A stretch of 64,000 nt of DNA from Cepaea nemoralis (lineage: Eukaryota; Mollusca; Gastropoda; Stylommatophora; Helicidae): NCBI GenBank assembly GCA_014155875.1, contig JACEFZ010011379.1, forward strand, positions 165,493 through 229,492. The letters are read 5' to 3'. The translations under genes and the position numbers were made by a program. Below, piece after piece: positions 23,011 to 64,000 of the stretch (the stretch's first letter is position 1; each line of letters opens with the position of its first letter). The notes beneath the pieces were generated by a model. The model was not told the origin of the DNA. It ran no database searches and was given only the letters and a program-made list of their open reading frames with translations.

Positions 23011-23740
23011 TAAACTACCATGATTTTATGGGGACGTGGTGGAGGGGGGAGGCTGGTTAAAGCTCCGGTCTCTTAATGTATGAATATTGTATCTTTACAC
23101 CCACCCACTCTTCTATAAAACTGAGATAAATTAAAATGTGAAACTTAAATAAAACCTAAATAACATAAAACAACCTAGCAAAATAAGATAATCTAAAATA
23201 TATCAACAGAATACAAGAACATAACTAGCTTATCGAGTTCTTCCGCCCACATCAATGTATTTGAAAATAATCCGTACAAATGTGTCGACGCACGTGAAGA
23301 AATGCTCGTTTGTTGAAGTCTGCTGCTCCCGACAGTTTTCTCATCCTTCGCCGGATCAATACAAAACATCGTTCACATGTTTTTGAGAGACAAGGAGTTT
23401 GCCAAGTCAATACTGAGAAACTCAACAGAATTATAGGGCTTTTGGACTTGAGTCCATTCACGTGTCGCTTATTGGAAAGTGAATCAACAATGCTGCGGAC
23501 AATAAGACATTCACATGTTTATCCTGCACTCAGATGGGGCTCGTAGTGTCCGGAGAGAAATATTAAAGAGCTCTCATTTAGTAGCCTACTGGCTCCTCAA
23601 TGGGAACCATCGGCAGCGTTCTGTAGATACATAATGGCCGTTAAGTGTGTTCAATGGAGTTGGTGTGTCATTTATGGTTTCTGTGCTTTATAAGACATTA
23701 TGTGTGTACATCTGGGAGGCCAGCCAGAATCACATAGTTC
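23011..23740. other. intergenic, nothing recognised
   Basis: No domain or known repeat was found. A few open frames of 60-80 codons are unsupported. Confidence 0.35.
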
Positions 23741-23744
23741 TTTC

Positions 23745-24022
23745 AGTAAGTAAGTAAACGACCCTTTTCATGCGCCTAAAGGGATTTTGGGATATGGTGT
23801 TAGATCCACGTTTGCATAGATCAAACGGAATTCAAGGGGTGATGTTATAAATATCACGCCGGACGCTTTCACTTCCCAAGAAATTTCCTGATACCCCTTT
23901 TGGAATGAGTCGACCTAGGAGCCTATGTTCAATTGTAAAATTTACGCCTCGATGGGAGTTCGAACCCTTGACCGCTGGACCGGGCAGGTAACCTGCTATC
24001 CACAACGCTGTCGCAGCATTCA
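23745..24022 (-). repeat. SINE2 copy, full length
   Basis: The best SINE2 example. Its minus strand starts at about 24022 with GCTGCGACAGCGTTGTGGAT (A-box region), reaches a strong B-box GGTTCGAACTCCC about 50 bases later, and continues into the body (CAGGAAATTTCTTGGGAAGT). The tRNA-like head is clear, and the end near 23745 is variable. Confidence 0.7.
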
Positions 24023-24289
24023 CATAGTTTGTTAAACATTTCTTTAAATACGTCTTCTATTTGCCGTTCGCTTCCATGCGCCATTTGTTTCTCTACTTAA
24101 TTTTCTCATCAAGATATCACATAACCTCTATTTGGTTGTTTTCTATCACCTCTTGGCAGATCTAATCAAGCTTGTAGTTCTAATATATGATAGACATCCC
24201 CCTCTGTCCCTGCATTCCCTTTATTATAGGTTCATAATCTCCGTCTGTCTATCTGCCTGTCATTGATAGAAATCTAATCTTTAATTCCC

Positions 24290-24600
24290 ATGTTCAAGTG
24301 CTCGTTAAACAAAGAGCGAAAAAAAAGTATACTACCTTGCTAAAATTAAAAATTTCATTGATGAAGACACAAGAAAAATATTCTATACTTACTGACATAC
24401 AGACACATATTGACTATTGCTTCACAATCTGTGACGGTTGTTCTAATTCAATCACCAATCGAGTCTCATCGCTCAAGAAAAAGGCTGTGGGTTTCATTTA
24501 TAGTAAATATGTAACTGACAATCCTAGCCTGTATAAACGCCTTCAATTATTACTAGCCCGCAAATGCTTATTTTTCAATAAGGCCAAACGAACTCACACA
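24290..24600 (+). pseudogene. LINE C-terminal fragment (Jockey/CR1-like)
   Basis: One frame reads THIDYCFTICDGCSNSI, RVSSLKKKAVGFIY and LYKRLQLLLARKCLFFNKAK. This is the pattern of the region after the RT domain in Jockey/CR1-type LINEs (hIDYC, LQKKA, LPL blocks). Short and without flanking domains. Confidence 0.5.
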
Positions 24601-24689
24601 ATCCTGCATGTGACTGGTCCACTGGTCTCTCTCTTCAGGGATCCAGGGATATCATTTCAGGGATAAATAATTCAGGGATATCGAGTAAT

Positions 24690-25188
24690 AACCATGCAGA
24701 ATACAATAGGCAGGCTGCTGGAGAAGTTAACTGCCAGAAAAATATAAAGCCAGCTAGAGAAGCAAGGTGTTTTCCCACCTACCCTTGGAGGGTACCTTCC
24801 CAAAAGAGAAACCTGGACCAATGCAGTAGTTTTTGACCATGATGTTTATGAAGGTTTCCACTCAGGCATTGAAACCTTTGCTGCAGCGATTGATATGGAG
24901 GACGCGTGCAACAGAATACCATTGGGTTTTTTCATGCTTCAGCTTCTTGAACTCAAGATAAGTCTGTTCCTCCTTAGTTGGATCGCTGCAGCCCTCTTCC
25001 AACGGAAAGTAGTTTTTAGATTTGGCAGTTGGACTTCGGAACCAACAACAATATATGCTGACCTACCACTGGGATCACCATTATCTCCGATGCTGTTCAA
25101 CGCCTACACTGTGAGAATAACCAGCGAGCAGATCACTGGACCGGGGAGGACACTGTCATATGTCGACGATGTTTTAGTGCAAGGGTGA
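24690..25188 (+). pseudogene. LINE reverse-transcriptase fragment
   Basis: The frame from about 24880 reads IDMEDACNRIPLGF, KVVFRFGSWTSEP, LGSPLSPMLFNAYT and the catalytic LSYVDDVLV near 25160, giving RT motifs in order. The same family occurs on the minus strand at 36613-36383 (LEDAYNRVRYDRL, KVALRMGSWTSDP). The fragment ends at the catalytic box where a hAT-like end begins. Confidence 0.75.
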
Positions 25189-25375
25189 CCAACACGAGGC
25201 CCGCGGGCCGCATGCGGCCCGCCAAACGTGGTGTGGTCGAGGTTGAAGCCGAAGCGATGATGTGGTCGAGGCTGTAGCAAGCTTGCTTGTTTACTTTAAT
25301 TCACAAAAATAAAATTAGGTGCGTGGCCCGGCAGAAAATATTATTTCTGAAATTTGGTCCGCCAGCTGAAAAGAG
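25181..25375. mobile_element. hAT-like element fragment
   Basis: CAAGGGTGACCAACACGAGG followed by GCCCGCGGGCCGCATGCGG is typical of the ends of hAT-type non-autonomous elements. The later block AAATTTGGTCCGCCAGCTGA fits the same type. The other terminus and target duplication are not visible because a GA tract follows. Confidence 0.5.
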
Positions 25376-25378
25376 AGT

Positions 25379-25533
<155 letters not shown>

Positions 25534-25857
25534 CATTACAACAGTATTTTGCAAGATCGGGATGATCTATTTCGTGATTTTTGGTTAAAGTTTAGTGGTT
25601 AGTTATTTTATACCAAAAACGAACAAAATGACACTCGTGCCAAATGTATTGTCGCTCCGTCTCACCAGACCTCCAACCACATCCGACTAACTGTGTTAGT
25701 TTTACACTGGTCTGCATCAACCTTCCAGTTGTATTATCTCTCCATTGCATTGTTTGATACCACATTAAAGCAGCCTTTGATAAGTTCTTTTATCATTTGC
25801 CGTGTGCTCATTAGCTCATTCTGTTCCATACATTTTGTTACGTTAAGTAGTTGTTAT

Positions 25858-26950
25858 CGATAGAGTAGATAGAAACAAGTTGTGGCAAATCCTTAAACAA
25901 TATGGAGTAAGTACACATCTAACAAACCTATGTAGAAGTTTATACAACAACAGTGAATGCATAGTGAGAGCAACTGGAGGACACTCAGAACCCTTCACCA
26001 TAAGATCTGGAGTACGACAAGGTTGTGTCCTGTCCCCTCTCTTGTTCATAACATATATAGACAACGTATGTAAAGAAACCAGCCAAGCAGAGATAGCAAG
26101 AATACCACATGACGAGAACACAGAAGAAGAACCATCTGCAAATCTAACCATTAGAGAACTCCTGTTTGCGGACGACCAAGCACTAATAGCAAAATCAGAA
26201 GCTGAATTACAAGACCACATGAATAGTTTAAACGAAATGTGTAGGGAACATAACATGAAAATTAGCACAAGCAAAACAGAGGTAATGACTATAACTAAAG
26301 AAGAACAAACAACAACAATTCACCTAAACGAACATCCCTTGAAACAAGTGAAGAGTTTCAAGTACCTGGGAAGTATAATATCATTAAATGGCTGATCAGA
26401 AGACGAGATCGAAAATAGGTGCAATAAGGCAAATCAACTCATTGGACAAATGGCACCAATACTAAAGAACACACATGTATCAGTAACTACTAAGAAAGCA
26501 CTTTACAACACAATCTTCCTACCAACTCTATGCTACCAATGTCAAACCTGGACAATGACAGAAAAAGAGTAAAGAAAAATCACAACAACAGAAATGAGGT
26601 TCCTGAGAAGAATACTCAACGTATCAAGAAGAGATAAGATCAGAAATGAAGAAATCAGGACTAAAGTGGGGATTAAAGCAGCACTAGATTTTATTAGAAA
26701 GCAGCAAGTCAAATGGTTTGGCCATGCAAGTAGGTTACCAGTCAACAGCATACCACAACAAGCAATGATGTACAGACCAGATGGAAACAGAGGAAGAGGC
26801 CGACCACGTAAACGTTGGACGGAGGGAATAGCAGAGTCCATGGGAATATCGATATATGAAGCCCATAATCGGGCACTCTCACGGTAGTTTATACTTCACC
26901 TCGACACCGCAAGGTACAAGAGGAACATGATGAGATGAGATGAAGGTAAT
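25858..26950 (+). pseudogene. RTE-like LINE, RT to C-terminus
   Basis: The RT blocks are SGVRQGCVLSPLLFITYID (about 26010-26060), the catalytic ELLFADDQALIAKSE (about 26155-26200), KVKSFKYLGSII-like (about 26340-26380) and a C-terminal RGRGRPRKRWTEGIAESMG (about 26790-26845). Stops at 26393-26395 and near 26570 break the frame. The tail ends in GATGAGATGAGATGAAGG. A shorter copy with an internal deletion follows at 27181-27455. Confidence 0.8.
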
Positions 26951-27180
26951 AATCTGAGTCAGCAGGACACCGCAAGTGGCATATGAACCAGGCTGCCACT
27001 GGTTCCATCAGCCTGGAAACTCTCCGTTGGCTACTGAAGAAGGGGACTGGGCACGCGTGGTATAAGATAAGGTCTGAGAGCAATGATTTTCATTCTGGTT
27101 TTCAGATTTCATATATGAGCAAATAGGAATCACGTGGTTAAAGAAACTGAAGTAATATTCAGAACAGACAATAAATAAAC

Positions 27181-27455
27181 AGAGTAAGTACACATCTAAT
27201 AAACTTATGTAGAATTGTATACATCAACAATGAATGCATAGTGAGAGCAAATGGAGGACACTCATAACCTTTCACCATAAGATCTACACACCAAATGGAA
27301 GAAGAAGAAAAGGCTGACCACATAAACGAGGACAGGGGGAGTAGCAGAATCCATGGGAACCTCTGATATATGAAGGCCATAAACGGGCACTTTCCCACTG
27401 TTTATACTTCATCTCGACTCCGCAAGGTACGAGAGAAACAAGATGAAATGAGATA
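27181..27455 (+). repeat. internally deleted derivative of the 25858 LINE
   Basis: The first 105 bases match the LINE segment at about 25905-26010 (AGTAAGTACACATCTAA to CACCATAAGATCT). The sequence then jumps directly to the C-terminal segment matching about 26775-26940 (GGCTGACCAC, GGAATAGCAGA-like, TTTATACTTCATCTCGAC) and the GATGAAATGAGAT tail. About 770 bases are missing in between. Confidence 0.75.
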
Positions 27456-27711
27456 ATAGCAAAGTATCGTTTTGAACTGAGTTGAATCAAGGCCCGAATT
27501 CACAACATTTCAGTACGCGCTCCGTCACCATCTTCAACAAACAAGGTAGTCACAATACTGATAGTACCGGCTGCAATCTGATTATGTGTTATTCAAGTAT
27601 TTCCAAACCTTGATTTATTTTCACCCAGAAGCGGTCAACTTTGGTACGACCACGTGGCTGTCACAGACATCGCAGTCACGCTGGGGTTTACAATTAAACC
27701 GTCATACTAGT

Positions 27712-27945
27712 ATGACGGTCTCAATGGCGAAGGGATTATTGACTTTCTCCTAATCCCGTATATCCACGTAGGGTAACGCAGCTGCGCGAGATTCGTAGCG
27801 GATCACGCCTCGTTGGTTACTTACGGGGTTATGTGAGCCGATCGCTCAGAAAGCAATGGCAAACTTCTGAGCGTAATCTTGCCAAGATATCAACAACAGC
27901 GGTAAAATGCTGGTGTTGACAGCGATGTCCTGTAAATATGATCTG
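27712..27945 (+). repeat. SINE1 copy
   Basis: CTCAATGGCGAAGGGATTA, CTAATCCCGTATATCC, GAAAGCAATGGCAAACTTCT and GTGTTGACAGCGATGTCC match the family order. The tail is lost. Confidence 0.7.
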
Positions 27946-28203
27946 CGAAAAAAAATAGTGACGACAACTCTACGTACACAAAATATTGAAGTACACATGT
28001 TTCAACATTTACACGTGGAGACTGTAGTTTGTCGGAGTTCATTCGCGTGGTTTTTCTGTGAGATAATGTAAATTAAAACGCGGAGAAAACATAAAATTAT
28101 CTTTGTGTTGTTTAGGTTGTTCGACATGTATACGCCAAAACTGGCCAGAATATGACCCGCAAGACTACGACGAACCTTGACTTTCGCAGTTAGCTGCATA
28201 TCA

Positions 28204-28320
28204 TTTACAGGACTTTGCAGTCAACACCAGCATTTTTTTGCTGCTGTGATCTCTTGGCAAGTTTACGTTCAGTAGCTTGTCATTGCTTTCTGAACGACCG
28301 GCACCCATACCGTTTCGTAC
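28204..28320 (-). repeat. SINE1 3' half, minus strand
   Basis: The plus strand shows TTTGCAGTCAACACCAGC, TCTTGGCAAGTTTACGTTC and CATTGCTTTCTGAACGACC, the reverse complement of the SINE1 3' half. Confidence 0.65.
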
Positions 28321-28789
28321 TGGACTTTCGCAGACTTGTTCTAACAGTCTTGACAGGATCAGAGATTAACAAGGGCCTTCGTAGAATGTGGCTAAGTTGT
28401 GTGAACTGATTAATTCGGTGGTAAACCAGAGGGTGTATTTTGGTGCATTTTGAACAATTGCCACTGAGAAACCTACTAATTAAGCCAACGAGGGTATAAG
28501 TAAATGCTTTATCAACAGGTAAAATTCAAAAATGAAACGGTACAATATCTAACTTAAGCATAAAACCTACCCTAATTAGCGCGCTTACTAATTGGCTATC
28601 ATATAAAAAATATACACCAAATAGCCCCCCTAAGAATAATAAAATCCTTCTAAGAGACTGGGCTAAAAAATATTTTACATACGAAGCTAGCATAGCAAGT
28701 CTCTAAGTGTGCAGTTGAAACAAATCAGTTAAAATATCTGGGTTTCATATTTGATCGTAGCTTGTCTTATCATTATCACGTAGAGTAGA

Positions 28790-29636
28790 CAAGGTGAATG
28801 GTCATAGACTAAGTGTTGTGGGCAAATTCACCTATCTTGGCAGCACTGTTTCACAAGCTGCCACAATTGATGACGAAGTGAATGCAAGAATCTCCAAGGC
28901 CAGCGCGGCCTTTGGCAGACTGTACAAGAATGTATGGGACAGAAATGGAATAAGCCTGCAAACGAAGCTGAAAGTCTACAAAGCAGCTGTATTATCCACA
29001 CTACTATATGCTTGTGAAACATGGACTGTTTATCAGCGACACGCTAGGAAATTAAACCACTTCCACACAGTCTGCCTTAGGAAGCTATTGAAGATTAAAT
29101 GGCAAGACAATATCCCAGACACTGAAGTTCTAGAAAGAGCGTCCATGCCCAGTATCCACACTCTTCAAATGAAGAATCAGATTTGCTGGGCACGCCAGAT
29201 CACAGGCTCCCTAAACAAATTTTTTACGTCGAGCTGATTTGTGGTAAACGCTCCCAAGGCGGCCAGAGGAAACGCTTTTAAAGACACTGAAAATTTCACT
29301 GAAAGCTTTCGGAATTCATATTTACACGTGGGAGACTGCTGCCAAAGACCGAAATTCGTGGCGTACATCGTTACGCAAGGGTGCAGTCACTTGTGAAGTA
29401 ACCATGACTGCAAGAGCTGTGGAGAAAGGGCTGGACAGAAAAACCACTGCAGGAGATCCTCCTCCTGGAACGTCAAGCATTCTTTGCCCACATTGTCAAA
29501 GAACATGTTGAGCCAACATAGGCCTTATCAGCCATCTTAGAACTCACGGCCCCATACTTTCAACCCCACTGGATGAAATGAATGGTCATCATTAATTGTT
29601 GATGGACAAACAACAGAGCAGACTATTAACTATACT
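28790..29636 (+). pseudogene. RTE-type LINE 3' part (same family as 13066)
   Basis: The frame from 28794 reads HRLSVVGKFTYLGSTVS, YACETWTVYQRHARKL and LRKLLKIKWQDNIPDTEV, then shifts frame near 29190 and 29280. The zinc-finger region (CPHCQRTC-like) and the terminus GATGGACAAACAACAG are recognisable. The first half of the RT, including FADD, is absent. Confidence 0.85.
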
Positions 29637-29639
29637 ATT

Positions 29640-30347
29640 ATTACACGCAAACATGGCCTAGCAAGTACTACTATTTTTTTTTATAGCAACACATCGTGTA
29701 GCAGCACTTGATAACATTGAGAGTTGAGCTAGTAATTTCGTGTCATAATATTGTAACCTAGAATAAGTGAAATACTATCACGTCCCACACCCCACATAAT
29801 CAGCCGCAGGATTACCTGGTTTTAGAAGGTGAACTGTTTTACACTAAACTCTTCGTTGTGCTCACTAATCTGTTTACTCTGATCATTTACGTATGTCGCT
29901 GTAAACACGTCGAAAAGTTGCTGCGGCTCAGAGACGTTTGCTTACAGTGACAGTGGTTCAGTTTCAACCCTAAGCAATGGCAGGATACTTTTTCATAAAC
30001 ATCATCATAATCAAGTATGTATTTCAACCCCTGGGCTGGTTGTCAATTTTCTTTAAATTATGTGGTGTCTTTTGTTTGTTGTTTTTTTTCCCCATAAAAT
30101 AAATTGTTTTTTTTTTCCCCATAAAACAAATATAGAATTACACCATGTAATAATATAAATAGAAATAACCTCCTTGTTGTTCTTAGTAGCATGTTATGTG
30201 AATTTGTGTATTTGGCCCAACACGACAGCTGTCAACTCCGTTTATCGATTATATTGCAAACTAAAGAAATTGCGATTGATGTAGCCAGCAGTTTTCTTAG
30301 TCTTGGGTTTTATTTAACGAATACTCCCCAGCCAACGCTCAGTTTCG
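29640..30347. promoter_or_regulatory. region upstream of SARNP, promoter not resolved
   Basis: No further repeats were recognised. The last 50 bases before the ATG become GC-richer (CCAACGCTCAGTTTCGC). No TATA box is evident at a useful distance. The transcription start cannot be placed from sequence alone. Confidence 0.35.
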
Positions 30348-30351
30348 CAAA

Positions 30352-61120
<30,769 letters not shown>

Positions 61121-61228
61121 CACAATCATGTACATATCTCCTCTACATTATATGCTTGGCAGAGCTTAATTTGCAGAATAGATATTTATTTTTGTAGAAT
61201 TCTGATATAGATATCAAGGCACCTTTTC

Positions 61229-61234
61229 AATAAA
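61229..61234 (+). terminator. polyadenylation signal of SARNP
   Basis: AATAAA lies about 110 bases after the exon 10 stop codon. It is the first canonical signal downstream of the stop. Confidence 0.6.
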
Positions 61235-61239
61235 ACTTC

Positions 61240-62715
61240 TAAATTGTATTCTAGAATTGTGTGCCGTAAAGTACGACGGTTTTGGAAAGATTAGGTCATT
61301 GTTGTAATTTAATTTCATTTGTACTTTCACATCTTCAGTTTTAATGCGTATTTTTGCTGTGTCTGTCTGGTTTGAATGAAACTGGCGTGTGCATAATTTT
61401 AAATAATATTAATCTAATATTTGTTGCACGGTCTTTCTGGCTTAATTTTGTCTTCTAGGAGTATATAACAGAGATAAAGAGCAGATAGCGACAAGTAAAA
61501 ACTACATTCTATCACATGAACATTTATGCAATAAGTCCTTGGTATGGAGTTAGAAAAAGAGATTCTTGCATGCACGTAGAATCCAGTTCTACAGAGGCTG
61601 TAAATCCTGGTACAATTAGTAAACAAGCAAAAAATCCCTGAGGCTTGGAGAGTGGTTTGTAGAAGGAATGCTGAATAAATCCTCAGACAGCCAAAATGGA
61701 GTAATATGGATATTTTGAGGAAGGCTACGTTATAAAGATAACTCCCCTACCATAAACATCGAAAGAGGCAGTCTTCATTTTTGGTCACGTTATGATGTCT
61801 GGCTTTTTTTCCCCACTCTCTGAGTGCGCTGGCAGTAATTAATTCTCTGGATTTTAGCTATGCCAAATGGATAAGCACGCGTGTCTCTTACACATCCGGT
61901 GCTGTTGATGCCGGGAAACGGTAAGTGAACCCCTAAACAGACAGTTGGACTAAAACGATTGACTTCTTGTCCTAGTTTTGGGACATAATTAAAAATACCT
62001 CTAGTCGGAGTGAGTTCACTGATGGCGCAGGGACACTAGTCATGAGGAAAACTAATCACATGCAAAACTAGTCAAGAGTACTACTAGAAGTAGTGTGGAT
62101 GGACTATGCTGAGGTCAATGCGACGAGAGCGCCCCAAAATAATGTAAGTATTCTCTCATGCGCTCCACGTTGGTGATCTGTCTATACATGTAGGGCTTAG
62201 AGTATCTCCCACAGCTTACGGATATGTCTGGAAGTGAGTTTATTTTCATGCCTCTTACTCACATCAAAACCGAGCATCTTTGGTCAAGCTCGTCTGTCTA
62301 CACTCTGAAAGTCATGGGTCCATACGCAGACGTGTTAATCAGGGAGCGGCGGATGCGAGTAGACTAGAATGCTGGGTTCTCCTTTGGACGACCTGAGTGT
62401 GATCCTTGGTAGGATGTGATGTTCGTGGCTGAAGAAACACAAAAACCTAACCTGCACAGTGCGTGGCGACATGCACTAGCCAGGCGGCCGGAATCTTCGG
62501 GCTTAAGACCCTCTGTCTACACGCAATGGTACTATAGGCGTGAGAGACACGCACTCAGGTACAAGTGCAGTGTTCTCAGAACAATGGAGCTATGGAGTCA
62601 TGCTTGTGTGATGCTTTAGCAGCAGCTTACTTTCTGCAGAGAGTTCAGAGTCAATGCGGATAAGCGGGGCAAGGAAGATGACCCTCTCACCTTTAACATT
62701 TTACTGATAAAGTCG
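61240..62715. other. intergenic, nothing recognised
   Basis: No gene, tRNA or family repeat could be supported. A few open frames of 60-70 codons lack recognisable content. Confidence 0.35.
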
Positions 62716-62719
62716 ATAC

Positions 62720-62935
62720 AGGGTGTTCGCGAAGTCTCACTACACTTGTGTATGTAGACAAATTTGAAAATCGCGTTCTCTCCTTGATAACACCATTCTG
62801 GTTGGAGTGCAAAGAATTACTCAGCAGACGGCAGTCATTCGCCTGCATATTGCTTCACGATGGACTGTGGAGCACATTTGTTATGACATCATGCACTCAT
62901 TTGCCACAATTGTTCTACATAAAGTGTAGTGCAGA
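62720..62935 (+). repeat. repeat R4, copy 1
   Basis: It starts CAGGGTGTTCGCGAAGTCTC after TA and contains GATAACACCATTCTG, TGGAGTGCAAAGAATTA and GCATATTGCTTC. These blocks recur at 63605-64000. The start resembles Tc1/mariner-type termini. Confidence 0.6.
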
Positions 62936-63604
62936 CTTTACAATACCCTGTATTAGCCATTTACAAATGAGCGAAACCACACAATAGTTTGACATTCAAA
63001 AGAGGCAGTGATTTACACGAAACGAACATAACAATCTGACACTAATTATTACAATAAATGATATAACAATTTTACAATAAATTACATAACAGTCTCGACA
63101 TGTCGACATGTTTTCTGTATCCGTAAAGACTGGTGTTATGTAAAATATACAGCACGTTTGTAAAACAAAACTTACATAAGGTAAGAAATGAAAGGTCATT
63201 GCCGACAGAAGTTGAAAATGACAGATTTGCAAAATAAAAAAAACCCATGTCACGTCCGGTATCTTTATCTCAATGCCGGTGTCATCTTTTACTGTACGAC
63301 CTATGTCGCAAAATGGCTCAGAAACACTCAACAAACACTTCACATGAGCTACAGTAAGGCTTAAAATGGGCAGCTAGTAGGAAATGAACCAGAAAAGAAA
63401 ACTTACAGGCATACAAGAGGTTGCATAATTTACTGTCTGGCATATTGCATGAATCTCACAAACGCATACTGTAGTTATAATCTATGAAATGAATAACTGA
63501 ATCATACTTTGGCTTGAAAATACTTAAAACATAGTACTGATATTGTTCTAATGTGTAGATTTGTTATCACCAGATAACGCAAAGCTAAAATGACGTCTTT
63601 CAAC

Positions 63605-64000
63605 CGGGTGGTTGTCAAGTCTCATACATTGTATGTAGAAACAAATGTGAAAAAATGAAGACATGATTCATCAAACAAAAAGTCCTTAAAAATTATTAAA
63701 ATTAGTTAATAGCCATGCTATTGGTAGTCTGACGGTTTTCTGGGAAGCCGGGAAGTATCAGTGTCATTAAACAGATGTGGAATGTTCACCTTGGGCTCAC
63801 GAAATGATGGTTACATTGTCTACTAATACGTCAGATACCTTCTGCAAGTATATGTTGTTGTTTCTTCCGTGATAACACCATTCTGTTGGAGTGCAAAGAA
63901 TTATCCAGCCAGATGACAGCCATTCGCTGCATATTGCTTAGTGATGAGTCTGGAGAACATATTTTATGACAACCATGCACTTCATTTCTCCACATTTGTT
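63605..64000 (+). repeat. repeat R4, copy 2 (runs off the window)
   Basis: CCGGGTGGTTGTCAAGTCTC, later GATAACACCATTCTGTTGG, AGTGCAAAGAATTATCC and GCTGCATATTGCTTA match copy 1, with about 200 extra bases in the middle. The right end lies outside the window. Confidence 0.55.

Noticed and set aside
24895..25188. A host gene ending in a YVDD-containing protein
   Set aside because: The motif order is that of a LINE reverse transcriptase, and the fragment is truncated on both sides.

Overview
This window is eukaryotic (metazoan) genomic DNA. It holds one recognisable host gene with GT-AG introns, sitting in a dense and often nested set of transposable elements, tandem repeats and microsatellites. 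The mix of RTE/Jockey-type LINEs, a mariner, tRNA-headed SINEs, piggyBac/hAT/Helitron-like non-autonomous elements and long minisatellites fits an invertebrate, possibly a mollusc or other lophotrochozoan. The sequence alone does not settle the species.

Host gene: a SARNP/CIP29/Tho1-like gene (SAP-domain mRNA-export factor) lies on the + strand in ten coding exons from 30352 to 61120, with a polyadenylation signal near 61229. The exons encode an N-terminal SAP domain, an acidic/low-complexity middle and a series of R-A-x-[RK]-F-G motifs. The last exon is odd. With the first acceptor the conserved final motif is out of frame by one base. An acceptor 11 bases downstream restores the frame.

1-9 kb: two SINE copies, a 5'-truncated RTE-like LINE (minus), a dead mariner with TIRs and TA target site (3410-4908), microsatellites, and a 182-bp pair of apparently identical inverted repeats (3571-3752 / 7097-7278). 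9-15 kb: about 5.7 kb of minisatellite, first a 32-bp unit, then a diverged 32/34-bp unit, split by a nearly intact RTE-type reverse transcriptase with a C2H2 zinc finger. 15-30 kb: MITEs, SINEs, LINE remnants, and a non-coding retroposon inserted in a SINE.

30-39 kb (SARNP intron 1): a nest of a DNA-transposon family I do not recognise. Copies A (30980-33614) and B (34576-38346) each have an exact 9-bp target duplication, imperfect TIRs, tandem hairpin repeats at the ends, and an internal tRNA-like segment (tRNA-Asp-like and clearest in A, more degenerate in B). A is inserted in a third relative (C). B is inserted in a piggyBac-type element and itself contains another piggyBac-type element.

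39-61 kb (later introns): full-length and truncated copies of a 1.4-1.6 kb non-coding retroposon (R3) with (GAA)n tails, a Helitron-like element with repeated 3' termini, a hAT MITE with a perfect 8-bp TSD, several SINEs, and a minus-strand LINE of about 5.4 kb including a 1.4-kb R3 insertion (endonuclease, RT, RNase H, zinc knuckle). R3 and this LINE share their 5' end. 61-64 kb is mostly unrecognised intergenic sequence with one repeat present twice.
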